Positions 1-7,296 of a stretch of DNA of 64,000 nucleotides are shown one piece after another. The position numbers were made by a program, and so were the translations under genes. The notes under the pieces were generated by a model that saw only the letters and a list, made by a program, of their open reading frames with translations, was not told where the DNA came from and ran no database searches. The first letter of the stretch is position 1. Every line of letters begins with the position of its first letter. Origin of the DNA: Sphingomonas crusticola (GTDB taxonomy: Bacteria > Pseudomonadota > Alphaproteobacteria > Sphingomonadales > Sphingomonadaceae); assembly GCF_003391115.1 (NCBI RefSeq), contig NZ_QTJP01000001.1, positions 930,001-994,000 of the forward strand. The letters are read 5' to 3'.

Positions 1-171
1 GAATGCCTGGGGCTAACGCCGATCCACGTCAATCGGACGCTCAAGGAGCTGCGCGATCAGGGCATTGTCCAGTTCAAGAGCGGGCGCGTCACCATTCAGG
101 ATCAGGCGCGGATGGAGCAGATAGGCGAGTTCGACCCGGACTATCTCTACCTCGAACACCGCCGCCACTGA
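1..171 (+). CDS. Crp/Fnr family regulator, C-terminal part (cut by window edge)
   Basis: The reading frame is open from base 1 and stops with TGA at 169-171, giving 56 residues. The segment LTPIHVNRTLKELRDQG is the recognition helix and wing region of a Crp/Fnr-type winged helix; the N-terminal cyclic-nucleotide-like sensor domain lies outside the window. It closely resembles the end of the complete Crp/Fnr protein at 61805-62527 (MTPVHLNRVLKELRQSG there), including the tail motif of the form FDPDYLYL versus FDENYLHR, so the two are probably paralogues. Its effector cannot be judged from this fragment. Confidence 0.85.
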   Translation, partial: ECLGLTPIHVNRTLKELRDQGIVQFKSGRVTIQDQARMEQIGEFDPDYLYLEHRRH

Positions 172-295
172 TTGGTTGGCGATGGCTGACTTGGATGGCG
201 CCTGGCCGCTTGACCTCGCCGGCAGCACCACTTCGGCGTCGACAATCAAATCCTAAAGCGTCATTCGGGAGCCACTTGGCGGGAGGATGGGATCC

Positions 296-1678
296 ATGGC
301 GGTTGTGACGGAAGCAGCCGGAAGCGACGGGCCGATGAACGAACCTTCCCTGCTTCATCCTGGCCTGCTTGCCTGCATCGCCACTGCTGCCCTCGCCGGC
401 CTCCTGTTCGGCTTCGACACCGCGGTTATATCGGGCACCACTGAATCGCTGCGCGCGCAATATGCGCTCAGCGACGTCTGGCTCGGTGTGACGGTGTCGT
501 CGGCCTTGTGGGGCACCTTGGTGGGCGCGCTTGGAGCGGGTATTCCTGGCGACCGCTTCGGCAGCCGCAACACGCTGCGTATCCTTGCGCTCTTCTACAT
601 CGCCGGCGGGCTCGGCTGCGGACTGGCCTGGAACTGGGAGTCGCTGGTCTTCTTCCGGATGATCGCGGGATTGGCGGTCGGTGGTTCGTCGGTACTGGCG
701 CCGGTTTACATCGCCGAGGTCTCTCCTCCGGCGAAGCGTGGTAGGCTGGTCGCATCCTTCCAGTTCATGGTGATCTTCGGCATCCTTGCCGCCTACCTTT
801 CCAATGCAATCATCGCCTCGCTCGCGCTTGGCGCTGAGGATTGGCGGTGGAAGTTCGGTGTATCGGCGCTTCCCGCACTCCTGTTCCTGCTCCTGCTGCT
901 GCGCATCCCCAACAGTCCGCGCTGGCTGGTTGCACGTGGGAGGATCGAGGAGGCGGTGCGGGCGCTGGGCCGGGTTGGCATCGGCGAAGCCGATGCGCGG
1001 CGGGAAACCGAGACGATCGGCGCTTCGCTGGCGGTGCGCACCGATCGCAGCCGGCTGTCCTGGGGGCGGCATCGCAAACCCATCCTGCTCGCCGTCATGG
1101 TTGCCGGCTTCAACCAGCTCTCCGGCATCAACGCGCTTCTCTATTATCTCAATGATATTTTCGCGCATGCTGGCGGCAGCCTCTCGCCCGATGTGCAGGC
1201 GATTATCATCGGCGTGGTCAACGCGATCTTCACCGCGGTGGGCATGGCCTTGATCGATCGTATCGGTCGCCGCACGCTGTTGCTGATCGGCTCGCTCGGA
1301 ATGGCATCATGCCTGGTGGCGGCGGGGCTCGCGATGGGCGCCATGCTGCCCGGCTGGGTGGTGCTGCCAGCGCTCATCGGCTTCATCGCCTTCTTCGCGC
1401 CCAGCACCGGCGCCGTCATCTGGGTCTATATCTCGGAAGTGTTCCCCACTTCGGTACGCGGCCGCGGCAGCGCGGTCGGCGCCTCGACTCATTGGGGACT
1501 GGACGCCGTGATCGCCGCCACCTTCCCGGCCATTGCCGCGATTTCGGTGAGCCTGCCCTTCTTCTTCTTCGCCGCGATGATGCTGGTGCAGTTCATCGTC
1601 GTGCTGAGCTATTTCCCCGAAACCAAGGGCGTTCCGCTCGAGGAGATGGAGCGCCGGCTCGGCGTGGCATTGGAATAG
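296..1678 (+). CDS. MFS sugar porter family transporter
   Basis: Inner-membrane 12-helix transporter of the sugar porter branch of the major facilitator superfamily, expected to import a monosaccharide by proton symport. About 460 residues, the usual length. Family marks in order: GDRFGSR after helix 2 (about residue 85), PNSPRWL near 204, NQLSGINALLYY near 273, DRIGRR near 320 and the closing PETKG near 441. ATG codons at 287 and 296 are in frame; GGGAGG at 281-286 touches the first but lies 9 bases before the second, so I chose 296. The substrate cannot be read from sequence. It stands alone, 124 bases after the Crp/Fnr fragment and convergent with the next gene. Confidence 0.9.
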   Translation: MAVVTEAAGSDGPMNEPSLLHPGLLACIATAALAGLLFGFDTAVISGTTESLRAQYALSDVWLGVTVSSALWGTLVGALGAGIPGDRFGSRNTLRILALFYIAGGLGCGLAWNWESLVFFRMIAGLAVGGSSVLAPVYIAEVSPPAKRGRLVASFQFMVIFGILAAYLSNAIIASLALGAEDWRWKFGVSALPALLFLLLLLRIPNSPRWLVARGRIEEAVRALGRVGIGEADARRETETIGASLAVRTDRSRLSWGRHRKPILLAVMVAGFNQLSGINALLYYLNDIFAHAGGSLSPDVQAIIIGVVNAIFTAVGMALIDRIGRRTLLLIGSLGMASCLVAAGLAMGAMLPGWVVLPALIGFIAFFAPSTGAVIWVYISEVFPTSVRGRGSAVGASTHWGLDAVIAATFPAIAAISVSLPFFFFAAMMLVQFIVVLSYFPETKGVPLEEMERRLGVALE

Positions 1679-1697
1679 CCGCGCCGCCCGCAGCCGT

Positions 1698-2711
1698 TCA
1701 ATAGGCTCGCGCCACCGCGAACTCGACTGCTTCGACTAATGCCGCCTTGGCCGGGCCGGAACCCACGCCGGCCAGCGCATCGATCGCCCGCTGACCATAA
1801 TGGCGCGCGCGGTCGAGCGTATCGGCGATTGCGTCGGTCTGCGCGAGCAGTCCGGTCGCATGGGCGAGATCCGCGTCCGACGTGCGGTGGCCTTCCATCG
1901 CCTCGCGCCAGAAGCGTCGTTCGGCGTCGGAGCCGCGCGCATGGGCCAGGATCACCGGCAGCGTGACCTTGCCGTCACGGAAATCGTCGCCCGCATCCTT
2001 ACCCATCGTCGCTTCGTCCGACGCATAATCGATTGCATCGTCAACCAGCTGGAAGGCGATGCCGAGATTGCGGCCGTAGGAATCGAGCGCATCTTCGATG
2101 GCGAGATCGCGCTCGGCCACGATCGCGGCGATGCGGCAGGCGGCCGCGAACAAGGCCGCAGTCTTCGCGCCGATGATGTCGAGATAGCGTTCCTCGCTCG
2201 TCTCGATCCGGCGCTGCGCGGTCAGCTGATTGACCTCGCCCTCGGCGATCACGGCGCTGGCGTGCGACAAGGTCTTGAGCACACGCAACGACCCGTCTTC
2301 GACCATCAGCTCGAACGCGCGGCTGAACAGGAAGTCGCCGACCAGCACGCTCGCCGGATTGCCCCAGATGATGTTGGCGGTGCGTCGCCCACGCCGCAGG
2401 CCGGAGCCGTCGACGACGTCGTCATGAAGCAGCGTCGCCGTGTGAATGAACTCGACCGCCGCGGCGAGCTTGTGGTGGCGCCCGCCCGGATAATCGAGCA
2501 GCCGTGCGCAGGCGAGCGTCAGCATCGGCCGCATACGCTTGCCGCCCCCGGCGATGAGGTGACCTGCCAGCTCGGGAATCAGCGGCACGTCCGATTGCAT
2601 GCGCGCGAGGATGACTTTGTTGACCTGGTTCATGTCGGCCGCGACCAGCTGGATCATCGGATCGAGCGAGGGCACAGACTTGCGATGCAGCGGCGTTACC
2701 GTGGCGACCAT
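1698..2711 (-). CDS. ispB: Polyprenyl diphosphate synthase (octaprenyl/decaprenyl type)
   Basis: Trans-prenyltransferase that lengthens farnesyl diphosphate with isopentenyl diphosphate to make the side chain of ubiquinone. 337 residues. The two aspartate-rich metal/diphosphate motifs are visible: DDVVD at residues 97-101 and DDAID at 224-228, with GGGKRMRP near 55-62 binding isopentenyl diphosphate. The open frame continues upstream to 3110, but that part is antisense to the chorismate mutase gene and has no family similarity; ATG at 2711 begins the recognisable protein. It is divergent from chorismate mutase (102 bases apart). Chain length (C40 versus C50) cannot be decided here; Sphingomonas normally makes ubiquinone-10. 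Confidence 0.9.
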   Translation of the reverse strand: MVATVTPLHRKSVPSLDPMIQLVAADMNQVNKVILARMQSDVPLIPELAGHLIAGGGKRMRPMLTLACARLLDYPGGRHHKLAAAVEFIHTATLLHDDVVDGSGLRRGRRTANIIWGNPASVLVGDFLFSRAFELMVEDGSLRVLKTLSHASAVIAEGEVNQLTAQRRIETSEERYLDIIGAKTAALFAAACRIAAIVAERDLAIEDALDSYGRNLGIAFQLVDDAIDYASDEATMGKDAGDDFRDGKVTLPVILAHARGSDAERRFWREAMEGHRTSDADLAHATGLLAQTDAIADTLDRARHYGQRAIDALAGVGSGPAKAALVEAVEFAVARAY

Positions 2712-2813
2712 GGCGCCGCGCTTAGGCCTCTCCGCCCCGCAAAGGCAAGCGGGCGACTTGCACCCGACGCGGTCGACCCGCATGAGGGCAACGGGACGAG
2801 GCAGGAGACGACA

Positions 2814-3098
2814 GTGGCCGACGCGCAGCTCGACGAATTTCGCCAGAGCATCGACAATATCGACGCGGCGTTGATCTTCCTGCTCGCCGAGCGGTTCAAG
2901 GTCACCCAGGCGGTCGGGCGCTACAAGGCGACCGCCGGCCTGCCCCCGGCCGACCCCGCGCGCGAGGCCGAGCAGATCGCCCGCCTGCGGGCGCTCGCCC
3001 AGTCGGCGCGGCTCGACCCGGATTTCTCCGAAAAGTTCCTGCGCTTCGTGATCGACGAGGTCATCCGCCACCACGAACGCGTGCGGGATAGCGCCTGA
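2814..3098 (+). CDS. Chorismate mutase (AroQ-type, monofunctional)
   Basis: Converts chorismate to prephenate at the head of the phenylalanine/tyrosine branch. The 94-residue protein is all helical, as in the AroQ fold: an N-terminal helix DEFRQSIDNIDAALIFLLAE is followed by RFKVTQAVGRYKA, with the conserved Arg, Lys and Asp/Glu residues of the active site. The start is GTG at 2814 with AGGAG at 2803-2807, six bases upstream. Length matches stand-alone chorismate mutases (about 90-100 residues); no dehydratase or dehydrogenase domain is attached. It is divergent from the ubiquinone side-chain synthase gene, another consumer-side step around chorismate-derived quinones, though this may be chance. 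Confidence 0.85.
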   Translation: MADAQLDEFRQSIDNIDAALIFLLAERFKVTQAVGRYKATAGLPPADPAREAEQIARLRALAQSARLDPDFSEKFLRFVIDEVIRHHERVRDSA

Positions 3099-3104
3099 CG
3101 TCTT

Positions 3105-3133
3105 CGCCATGCTGAAACAAGTTCAGCATGGCG
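3105..3133. repeat. Perfect 12-bp inverted repeat in the chorismate mutase-thyA gap
   Basis: CGCCATGCTGAA (3105-3116) and its exact complement TTCAGCATGGCG (3122-3133) surround the 5-base loop ACAAG. It begins 7 bases after the chorismate mutase stop. There is no T-run after it, so it is not a classical intrinsic terminator; it resembles the CATGCTGAA-type dyads scattered between sphingomonad genes and may act as a transcript 3' end stabiliser. Confidence 0.6.
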
Positions 3134-3181
3134 ACGCGGTTCGGGTTGGCGCGCACCGATGGGCGGGCTAAGCCCCATCCC

Positions 3182-4102
3182 ATGCATTACGAGCAGCAAT
3201 ATCTCGACCTGCTGCGTCGCGTCTGGGAAACCGGCGACGAGCGCCGCGACCGTACGGGCGTCGGCACGCGCAGCCTGTTCGGGGCACAGATGCGGTTCGA
3301 CCTTTCCGACAATCGCGTGCCGTTGCTCACCACCAAGCGGGTCGCGTGGAAGACGGCGGCGCGCGAATTGTTATGGTTTCTCACAGGCTCGACCAACATT
3401 CAGCCGCTCGTTGCCGACAAGGTCCATATCTGGACCGATTGGCCGCTCGACCGCTATCGCCGGGCGACCGGCGCGACGATCGATCGCGAGGCATTCGAGG
3501 CACGCATCCTTGGCGACGATGCGTTCGCCGCCGAATGGGGCGAGCTTGGCCCGGTCTACGGCAAGCAATGGGTTGATTGGCCGCGTTACGAGGCAGCGGA
3601 CGAGCCTGGGCTTTACAAGCGCGGCGCGGGCATCAACCAGATCGCGGCGCTGGTCGACAGTCTCAAGAACAACCCCGCCTCACGCCGGCACATATTCACC
3701 GGCTGGAATGTCGCGGAGCTGGAGGGGATGGCGCTGCCGCCCTGCCACATGACCTATCAATATCACGTCTCGGACGGGAAATTGTCGGGCATGCTGTGGC
3801 AGCGGTCGTGCGACCTTGGCCTCGGCTTCGCCTTCAACGTCTTTTCGGCCTCCTTGCTGATCGCGATGCTCGCCCAGCAATGCGATCTCGAGCCCGGCGA
3901 GCTGATCTGGAGCGGCGGCGACGTCCACGTCTACCTGAACCATCAACATCTGGTCGAAGAGCAGCTTGCCCGCACCCCGGCGGGCGCCCCCCGGTTGCGC
4001 CTGCTGCGCAAGCCGCCGAGCATATTCGATTATCGGATCGAGGATTTCACCGTGATCGATTACGCGCCCCAGGCTCATATTGCGGCGCCGGTCGCCATAT
4101 GA
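3182..4102 (+). CDS. thyA: Thymidylate synthase
   Basis: Methylates dUMP to dTMP using methylenetetrahydrofolate; cytosolic. 306 residues. Visible family motifs: RRDRTGVGTRS (21-31, phosphate-binding Arg), RELLWFLTGSTN (61-72), GPVYGKQW (123-130), the catalytic loop LPPCHM with nucleophile Cys188, QRSCDLGLGFAFN and HVYLNH near the C terminus. It is about 40 residues longer than the E. coli enzyme, with extra sequence around residues 85-150, common in alphaproteobacterial forms. An in-frame ATG at 3128 would add 18 unrelated residues; ATG at 3182 begins the recognisable HYEQQYLDLLRRV. The stop overlaps the start of the following lipoprotein gene (ATGA). Confidence 0.95.
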   Translation: MHYEQQYLDLLRRVWETGDERRDRTGVGTRSLFGAQMRFDLSDNRVPLLTTKRVAWKTAARELLWFLTGSTNIQPLVADKVHIWTDWPLDRYRRATGATIDREAFEARILGDDAFAAEWGELGPVYGKQWVDWPRYEAADEPGLYKRGAGINQIAALVDSLKNNPASRRHIFTGWNVAELEGMALPPCHMTYQYHVSDGKLSGMLWQRSCDLGLGFAFNVFSASLLIAMLAQQCDLEPGELIWSGGDVHVYLNHQHLVEEQLARTPAGAPRLRLLRKPPSIFDYRIEDFTVIDYAPQAHIAAPVAI

Positions 4103-4587
4103 AGAAGCATCTCGCCCTCGCGCTCCCGTTTTTCGCGGCAGCCTGCTCCACGCCCGCCCCGCAGCTACCGAAGATCGCAGCGCCGGTTCCAGTGATCACG
4201 CCCAATGACACCGAACTCCTGGACTGGCGCGACAAGCCCTACACACCTGGCCTGTGGCGCTACGCCAACCGCACCGCGTCGTTCGGGCCGGCAGGCATTG
4301 CGCCGTTGCTGACCATGCAATGCGATGCCGCACGGCGGCTGATCGTCATTTCCGTATCCGGCGCAACCTCCAGCCTGACCATCCGCACTTCCTATGCAGA
4401 GCGGAGCTGGCCCGCGCAGATCGGCACCGACGGGCGCAGCGTGGTCAGTTTCGCGCCGGCCGACCCGGCGCTCGACCAGATCGCCTTCAGCCGCGGCCGC
4501 TTCTCGATCAGCGGCCCCGGCCTCACCGAGATCGACATTCCGGCCTGGGCCGAGCCGGCCCGCGTGGTCGAGGATTGCCGCAGCTAA
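4099..4587 (+). CDS. Putative lipoprotein of unknown function
   Basis: 162 residues. The N terminus MKKHLALALPFFAAAC is a lipoprotein signal with the lipidated cysteine at position 16, followed by a Pro-rich linker, so the protein should be anchored in the envelope. The rest is a small, probably beta-rich domain ending in a Cys near the C terminus. The ATG overlaps the thyA stop (ATGA, 4099-4102), suggesting translational coupling to thyA. I do not recognise the family and assign no function. Confidence 0.75.
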   Translation: MKKHLALALPFFAAACSTPAPQLPKIAAPVPVITPNDTELLDWRDKPYTPGLWRYANRTASFGPAGIAPLLTMQCDAARRLIVISVSGATSSLTIRTSYAERSWPAQIGTDGRSVVSFAPADPALDQIAFSRGRFSISGPGLTEIDIPAWAEPARVVEDCRS

Positions 4588-4647
4588 GGAACCTGCTCCC
4601 GCGCTTGCCCGTTTTGCGATGTCCAATATTTTCAAGGCGCGCGGATC

Positions 4648-4944
4648 ATGGCGGCGAAGAAATGGTCGCAGGATGTGACCGAGCATAGCGATGCGCTCAA
4701 CCTCGAAGGCGAGGTCTTCAAGAAGGACGATCCGAAGGCGATCGCGGCCTCGCTCAAACGCTCGGCCGAGCACAGCCAGCGCCGCAAGGGCACACCCTTT
4801 CAGTCGGCGATGTCGATGCTCACCTTCTACATCAACCGTGCCGGCGACGGGCTGGATGCCAAGCAGCGTAAGGTGCTGGAAAATGCCAAGGATGAGCTGC
4901 GTGAGGCCTTCGGGCGGAAGCCCGCGCGAAGCCGAGCATCCTGA
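4648..4944 (+). CDS. DUF3175 domain-containing protein
   Basis: Small 98-residue basic, soluble protein. The opening KKWSQDVTEHSDAL and the central SLKRSAEHSQRRK and MSMLTFYINRAG segments are the conserved pattern of DUF3175, a family of unknown function widespread in alphaproteobacteria. No signal peptide or membrane segment. The ribosome binding site is weak (GCGCGG). It lies 60 bases after the lipoprotein gene and immediately before the structured locus at 5020-5190. Confidence 0.8.
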   Translation: MAAKKWSQDVTEHSDALNLEGEVFKKDDPKAIAASLKRSAEHSQRRKGTPFQSAMSMLTFYINRAGDGLDAKQRKVLENAKDELREAFGRKPARSRAS

Positions 4945-4980
4945 CGCGAAAATAGTTGAAATCAAGGCTTGTTCGTAAGC

Positions 4981-5001
4981 GCGGAATGAATCACATTCCG
5001 C
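4981..5001. promoter_or_regulatory. 8-bp inverted repeat upstream of the leader-peptide locus
   Basis: GCGGAATG (4981-4988) and its exact complement CATTCCGC (4994-5001) are separated by AATCA. The dyad lies 19 bases before the strong ribosome binding site at 5020. It could be a regulator operator or a 5' hairpin of the transcript; the sequence alone does not decide. Confidence 0.45.
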
Positions 5002-5033
5002 TTGCTCTTCAACTTGGCGAAAGGAGGTGACCG

Positions 5034-5090
5034 ATGTCTCATGGTTCAGCTTGGGGGTCGGTTCTGTCCGTTCGGGAGACGTGCTTCTAA
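5034..5090 (+). CDS. 18-residue leader-type small ORF
   Basis: ATG at 5034 lies 6 bases after GGAGG in an exceptionally strong ribosome binding site, and the frame runs 18 codons to TAA at 5088-5090, encoding a peptide that starts MSHGSAWGS and ends RETCF. The stop codon is inside the inner stem of the hairpin at 5073-5118, so a translating ribosome would melt that hairpin. Codon content shows no run of one amino acid, arguing against classical amino-acid attenuation. It could be a regulatory leader or a functional micropeptide; translation itself is inferred only from the ribosome binding site. Confidence 0.45.
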   Translation: MSHGSAWGSVLSVRETCF

Positions 5091-5149
5091 CCACGGTTAG
5101 GAGCACCGGGGTCTCCCGGGCCGAACGTTCCGGCCGCTGACCCATGTTG

Positions 5150-5187
5150 GAAGGGTCGCTGGGGTAACCCGGCGGCCCTTCTTCCGT
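5150..5187 (+). terminator. Rho-independent terminator of the 5020 locus
   Basis: GAAGGGTCGCTGGG (5150-5163) pairs along all 14 positions, two of them T-G, with CCCGGCGGCCCTTC (5168-5181) across a GTAA tetraloop of the stable GNRA class. TTCCGTTTT follows directly. Confidence 0.7.
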
Positions 5188-5190
5188 TTT

Positions 5191-5506
5191 GGGACTTCCG
5201 ATGGGCGGCTGGCTTCGTTCCAGGCGCGAACTTCACCGAGCGGGAAAATAAAAAACATCAGAAACGAACTTGATGATTTGCCGCCCGTGCAAGGATGAAG
5301 CCGCCTTGGGCCGCCGGCGAACGGGCACCCCGACGATGCCGTTGCAGATTGTTAAACCTGAGAAATAGCCAGGGCGGCGAGCTGCCGAGGAGGGCATCAA
5401 CGTCGCATCGTGATGCGTACGCTTTGTGCGTACAATTGTCAACACCGATTGGGCTGGTGTGCCTTTGATCGGGCTTGGGCAACGCCAGCTACCACCCGCG
5501 CAGTCG
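5191..5506. other. Gene-free stretch, less GC-rich than its surroundings
   Basis: No reading frame here has a convincing ribosome binding site or family similarity. It contains AT-richer sequence around 5250-5275 and a small dyad GCATC-GT-GATGC at 5405-5416 followed by a direct repeat of GCGTAC. I see nothing I can name; it may carry the 3' untranslated region of the convergent DUF2721 gene. Confidence 0.4.
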
Positions 5507-5974
5507 TCAGCTCCGTTCCAGCAGCTCGTCCCGGATGCGGATCGCGCGCACCGCGACGCGGACCTCGACCAGGAACAGGACCAGGCTCGCGATCAGCAGC
5601 AACAGCGAGGTGGCGAACATCACCGCCAGCGTGCGCGCGAAGCTGAAGCCCGCCAGCCGCGCGACGAACATCATCGCCACCACGGTGCACAGCACGACCG
5701 CGCTGGCCGTTGCCAAGAAGATGGCATTGTTCACGATCCGCATCCGCCGGTCGAGCAGCCGCAATTCATTGACCTGATGCGCGTGCAGCGGATGGTCGCG
5801 CGGCGTGAAATCGGCCTCCACCACCCGCGCCCGATCGACGATGCGCGTCAGCCGTCCGGTCAGCATGCCCAGAATGATGCCGATACCGTTGAGGAGAAAT
5901 GCCGGGGCCAGCGATAGCTGGATCGTATGCGCCAGCCCCGGCAGGCTCGCGACCTGGAAGATATCGTCGAGCAT
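5507..5974 (-). CDS. DUF2721 family membrane protein
   Basis: 155 residues. An N-terminal hydrophobic stretch (IQLSLAPAFLLNGIGIILGM, about residues 18-37) and two further membrane helices near 92-112 and 125-145 fit the DUF2721 family of small inner-membrane proteins of unknown function. The conserved RLTRIVDRAR and LRLLDRRMRIVNNAI segments lie on the loop between helices. The start ATG at 5974 lies 8 bases after the stop of the aminotransferase gene, so the two form an operon. Confidence 0.8.
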   Translation of the reverse strand: MLDDIFQVASLPGLAHTIQLSLAPAFLLNGIGIILGMLTGRLTRIVDRARVVEADFTPRDHPLHAHQVNELRLLDRRMRIVNNAIFLATASAVVLCTVVAMMFVARLAGFSFARTLAVMFATSLLLLIASLVLFLVEVRVAVRAIRIRDELLERS

Positions 5975-5982
5975 CGCGTCGG

Positions 5983-7188
5983 TCAGCCCGCCCGTGCCGC
6001 GGCATTGACCCCCATGCTGGCGAGATATTTTTTCACGTTCCGCGCCGCCTGGCGGATGCGATGCTCGTTCTCGACCAGCGCCAGCCGGACATAGCCCTCG
6101 CCTTCCTCGCCGAAGCCGACGCCGGGGGCGACAGCGACATTGGCGTGGGTCAGCAATTGCTTGGAGAATTCGAGCGCGCCGAGATGCCTGAGCGCGGGCG
6201 GGATCGGCGCCCAGGCGAACATCGACGCCTCCGGCGACGGGATATCCCATCCGGCCCGGCCGAAGCTTTCGACCATCACGTCACGGCGCGACTTGTAGAG
6301 CTGGCGATTGGCCACGACGATATCCTGCGGCCCGTTGAGCGCCGCCACCGCCGCCGCCTGGATAGGGGTGAAGGCGCCGTAATCCAGATACGACTTCACC
6401 CGCGTCAGCGCGCCGATCAGCTGGCGATTGCCGACCGCGAAGCCGATCCGCCAGCCCGCCATCGAATAGGTTTTCGACATCGATGTGAATTCGATCGCGA
6501 CATCCACTGCGCCCGGCACCTGCAGGATCGACGGCGTCGGCGTGTCGCCGAAATAGATCTCGGCATAAGCGAGATCGCTCAGCACCCAGAGTTTGTGCTC
6601 TTTCGCGAAGGCGACGACCTGCTCGTAGAAAGCGAGATCGGCGACATAAGCGGTCGGATTGGACGGATAGCCGATCACCAGCACCGACGGCTTCGGCACC
6701 GTATAGGCCATGGCATATTCCAGCCGCTTGAAGAAATCAGGGCCAGGCGCGGCCGGAATCGAACGGATCGCCGCGCCCGCGATGATGAAGCCGAACGTGT
6801 GGATCGGATAGGATGGGTTGGGCGCGAGCACGACGTCGCCCGGCGCGGTGATCGCCTGGGCGAGGTTGGCGAGGCCCTCCTTCGAGCCCAACGTCACCAC
6901 AACTTCCTTCGCCGGATCCAGCTCGACCCCGAAGCGGCGCGCATAATAGCCGGCTTGCGCCTTCTTCAGGCCGGGAATGCCCGACGAGGCCGAATAGCCA
7001 TGCGCATTGGGGTTGCGCGCGACCTCGCACAATTTGTCGATCACGTGCGGCGCCGGTGCGCCGTCGGGATTGCCCATGCCGAGATCGATGATGTCCTCGC
7101 CCGCCGCGCGCGCCGCCGCCTTCATCGCGTTCACTTCGGCGAACACGTAAGGGGGCAAACGGCGGATGCGGTAGAAATCCTCGGTCAT
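5983..7188 (-). CDS. Class I/II aminotransferase, AlaC-like (alanine/glutamate-pyruvate type)
   Basis: PLP-dependent fold-type I transaminase, 401 residues. Lys239 in TSMSKTYSMAGWRIGF is the Schiff-base lysine; YPSNPTA (174-180) and SDLAYAE (204-210) supply the Asn and Asp/Tyr that hold the cofactor. The opening DFYRIRRLPPYVFAEVN and GMGNPDGAPAPHV match the E. coli AlaC (YfdZ) group, which moves amino groups between alanine and 2-oxoglutarate; relatives are often labelled LL-diaminopimelate aminotransferase. The donor/acceptor pair cannot be fixed from sequence. It is the first gene of an operon with DUF2721 and divergent from phaC. Confidence 0.85.
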   Translation of the reverse strand: MTEDFYRIRRLPPYVFAEVNAMKAAARAAGEDIIDLGMGNPDGAPAPHVIDKLCEVARNPNAHGYSASSGIPGLKKAQAGYYARRFGVELDPAKEVVVTLGSKEGLANLAQAITAPGDVVLAPNPSYPIHTFGFIIAGAAIRSIPAAPGPDFFKRLEYAMAYTVPKPSVLVIGYPSNPTAYVADLAFYEQVVAFAKEHKLWVLSDLAYAEIYFGDTPTPSILQVPGAVDVAIEFTSMSKTYSMAGWRIGFAVGNRQLIGALTRVKSYLDYGAFTPIQAAAVAALNGPQDIVVANRQLYKSRRDVMVESFGRAGWDIPSPEASMFAWAPIPPALRHLGALEFSKQLLTHANVAVAPGVGFGEEGEGYVRLALVENEHRIRQAARNVKKYLASMGVNAAARAG

Positions 7189-7296
7189 CAGATCCTCGGG
7201 TTGAAAGAAGCCTCTTTGCGTGCGGGCGCGTATCGCCCATCGTGCCGGGCGGGGTCGCTATAGCTGCTTTGCGCGTTAAAGGCACCCACGAGGAAG

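Larger units (their letters stand above)
5020..5190 (+). ncRNA. Candidate structured RNA / leader transcript with two strong hairpins
   Basis: Three elements sit within 170 bases. First, AAAGGAGGTGA at 5020-5030 is a full complement of the 16S rRNA 3' end. Second, a hairpin at 5073-5118 pairs CGGGAGAC (5073-5080) with GTCTCCCG (5111-5118) and GTGCTTCTAACC (5081-5092) with GGTTAGGAGCAC (5095-5106; one T-G pair), leaving a 4-base bulge. Third, a 14-bp hairpin with GTAA loop at 5150-5181 is followed by a T-rich stretch. No gene follows on this strand, so the unit ends here rather than leading into an operon. The ends and the RNA class are inference; I do not recognise a named family. Confidence 0.5.

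Noticed and set aside
2712-3110. N-terminal extension of the polyprenyl synthase frame
   Set aside because: It overlaps the chorismate mutase gene in antisense and shows no similarity to prenyltransferases; ATG 2711 starts the known domain.
5233-5445. 70-codon frame on the minus strand in the gap after the leader locus
   Set aside because: No ribosome binding site, no signal or domain, and composition like neighbouring non-coding sequence.
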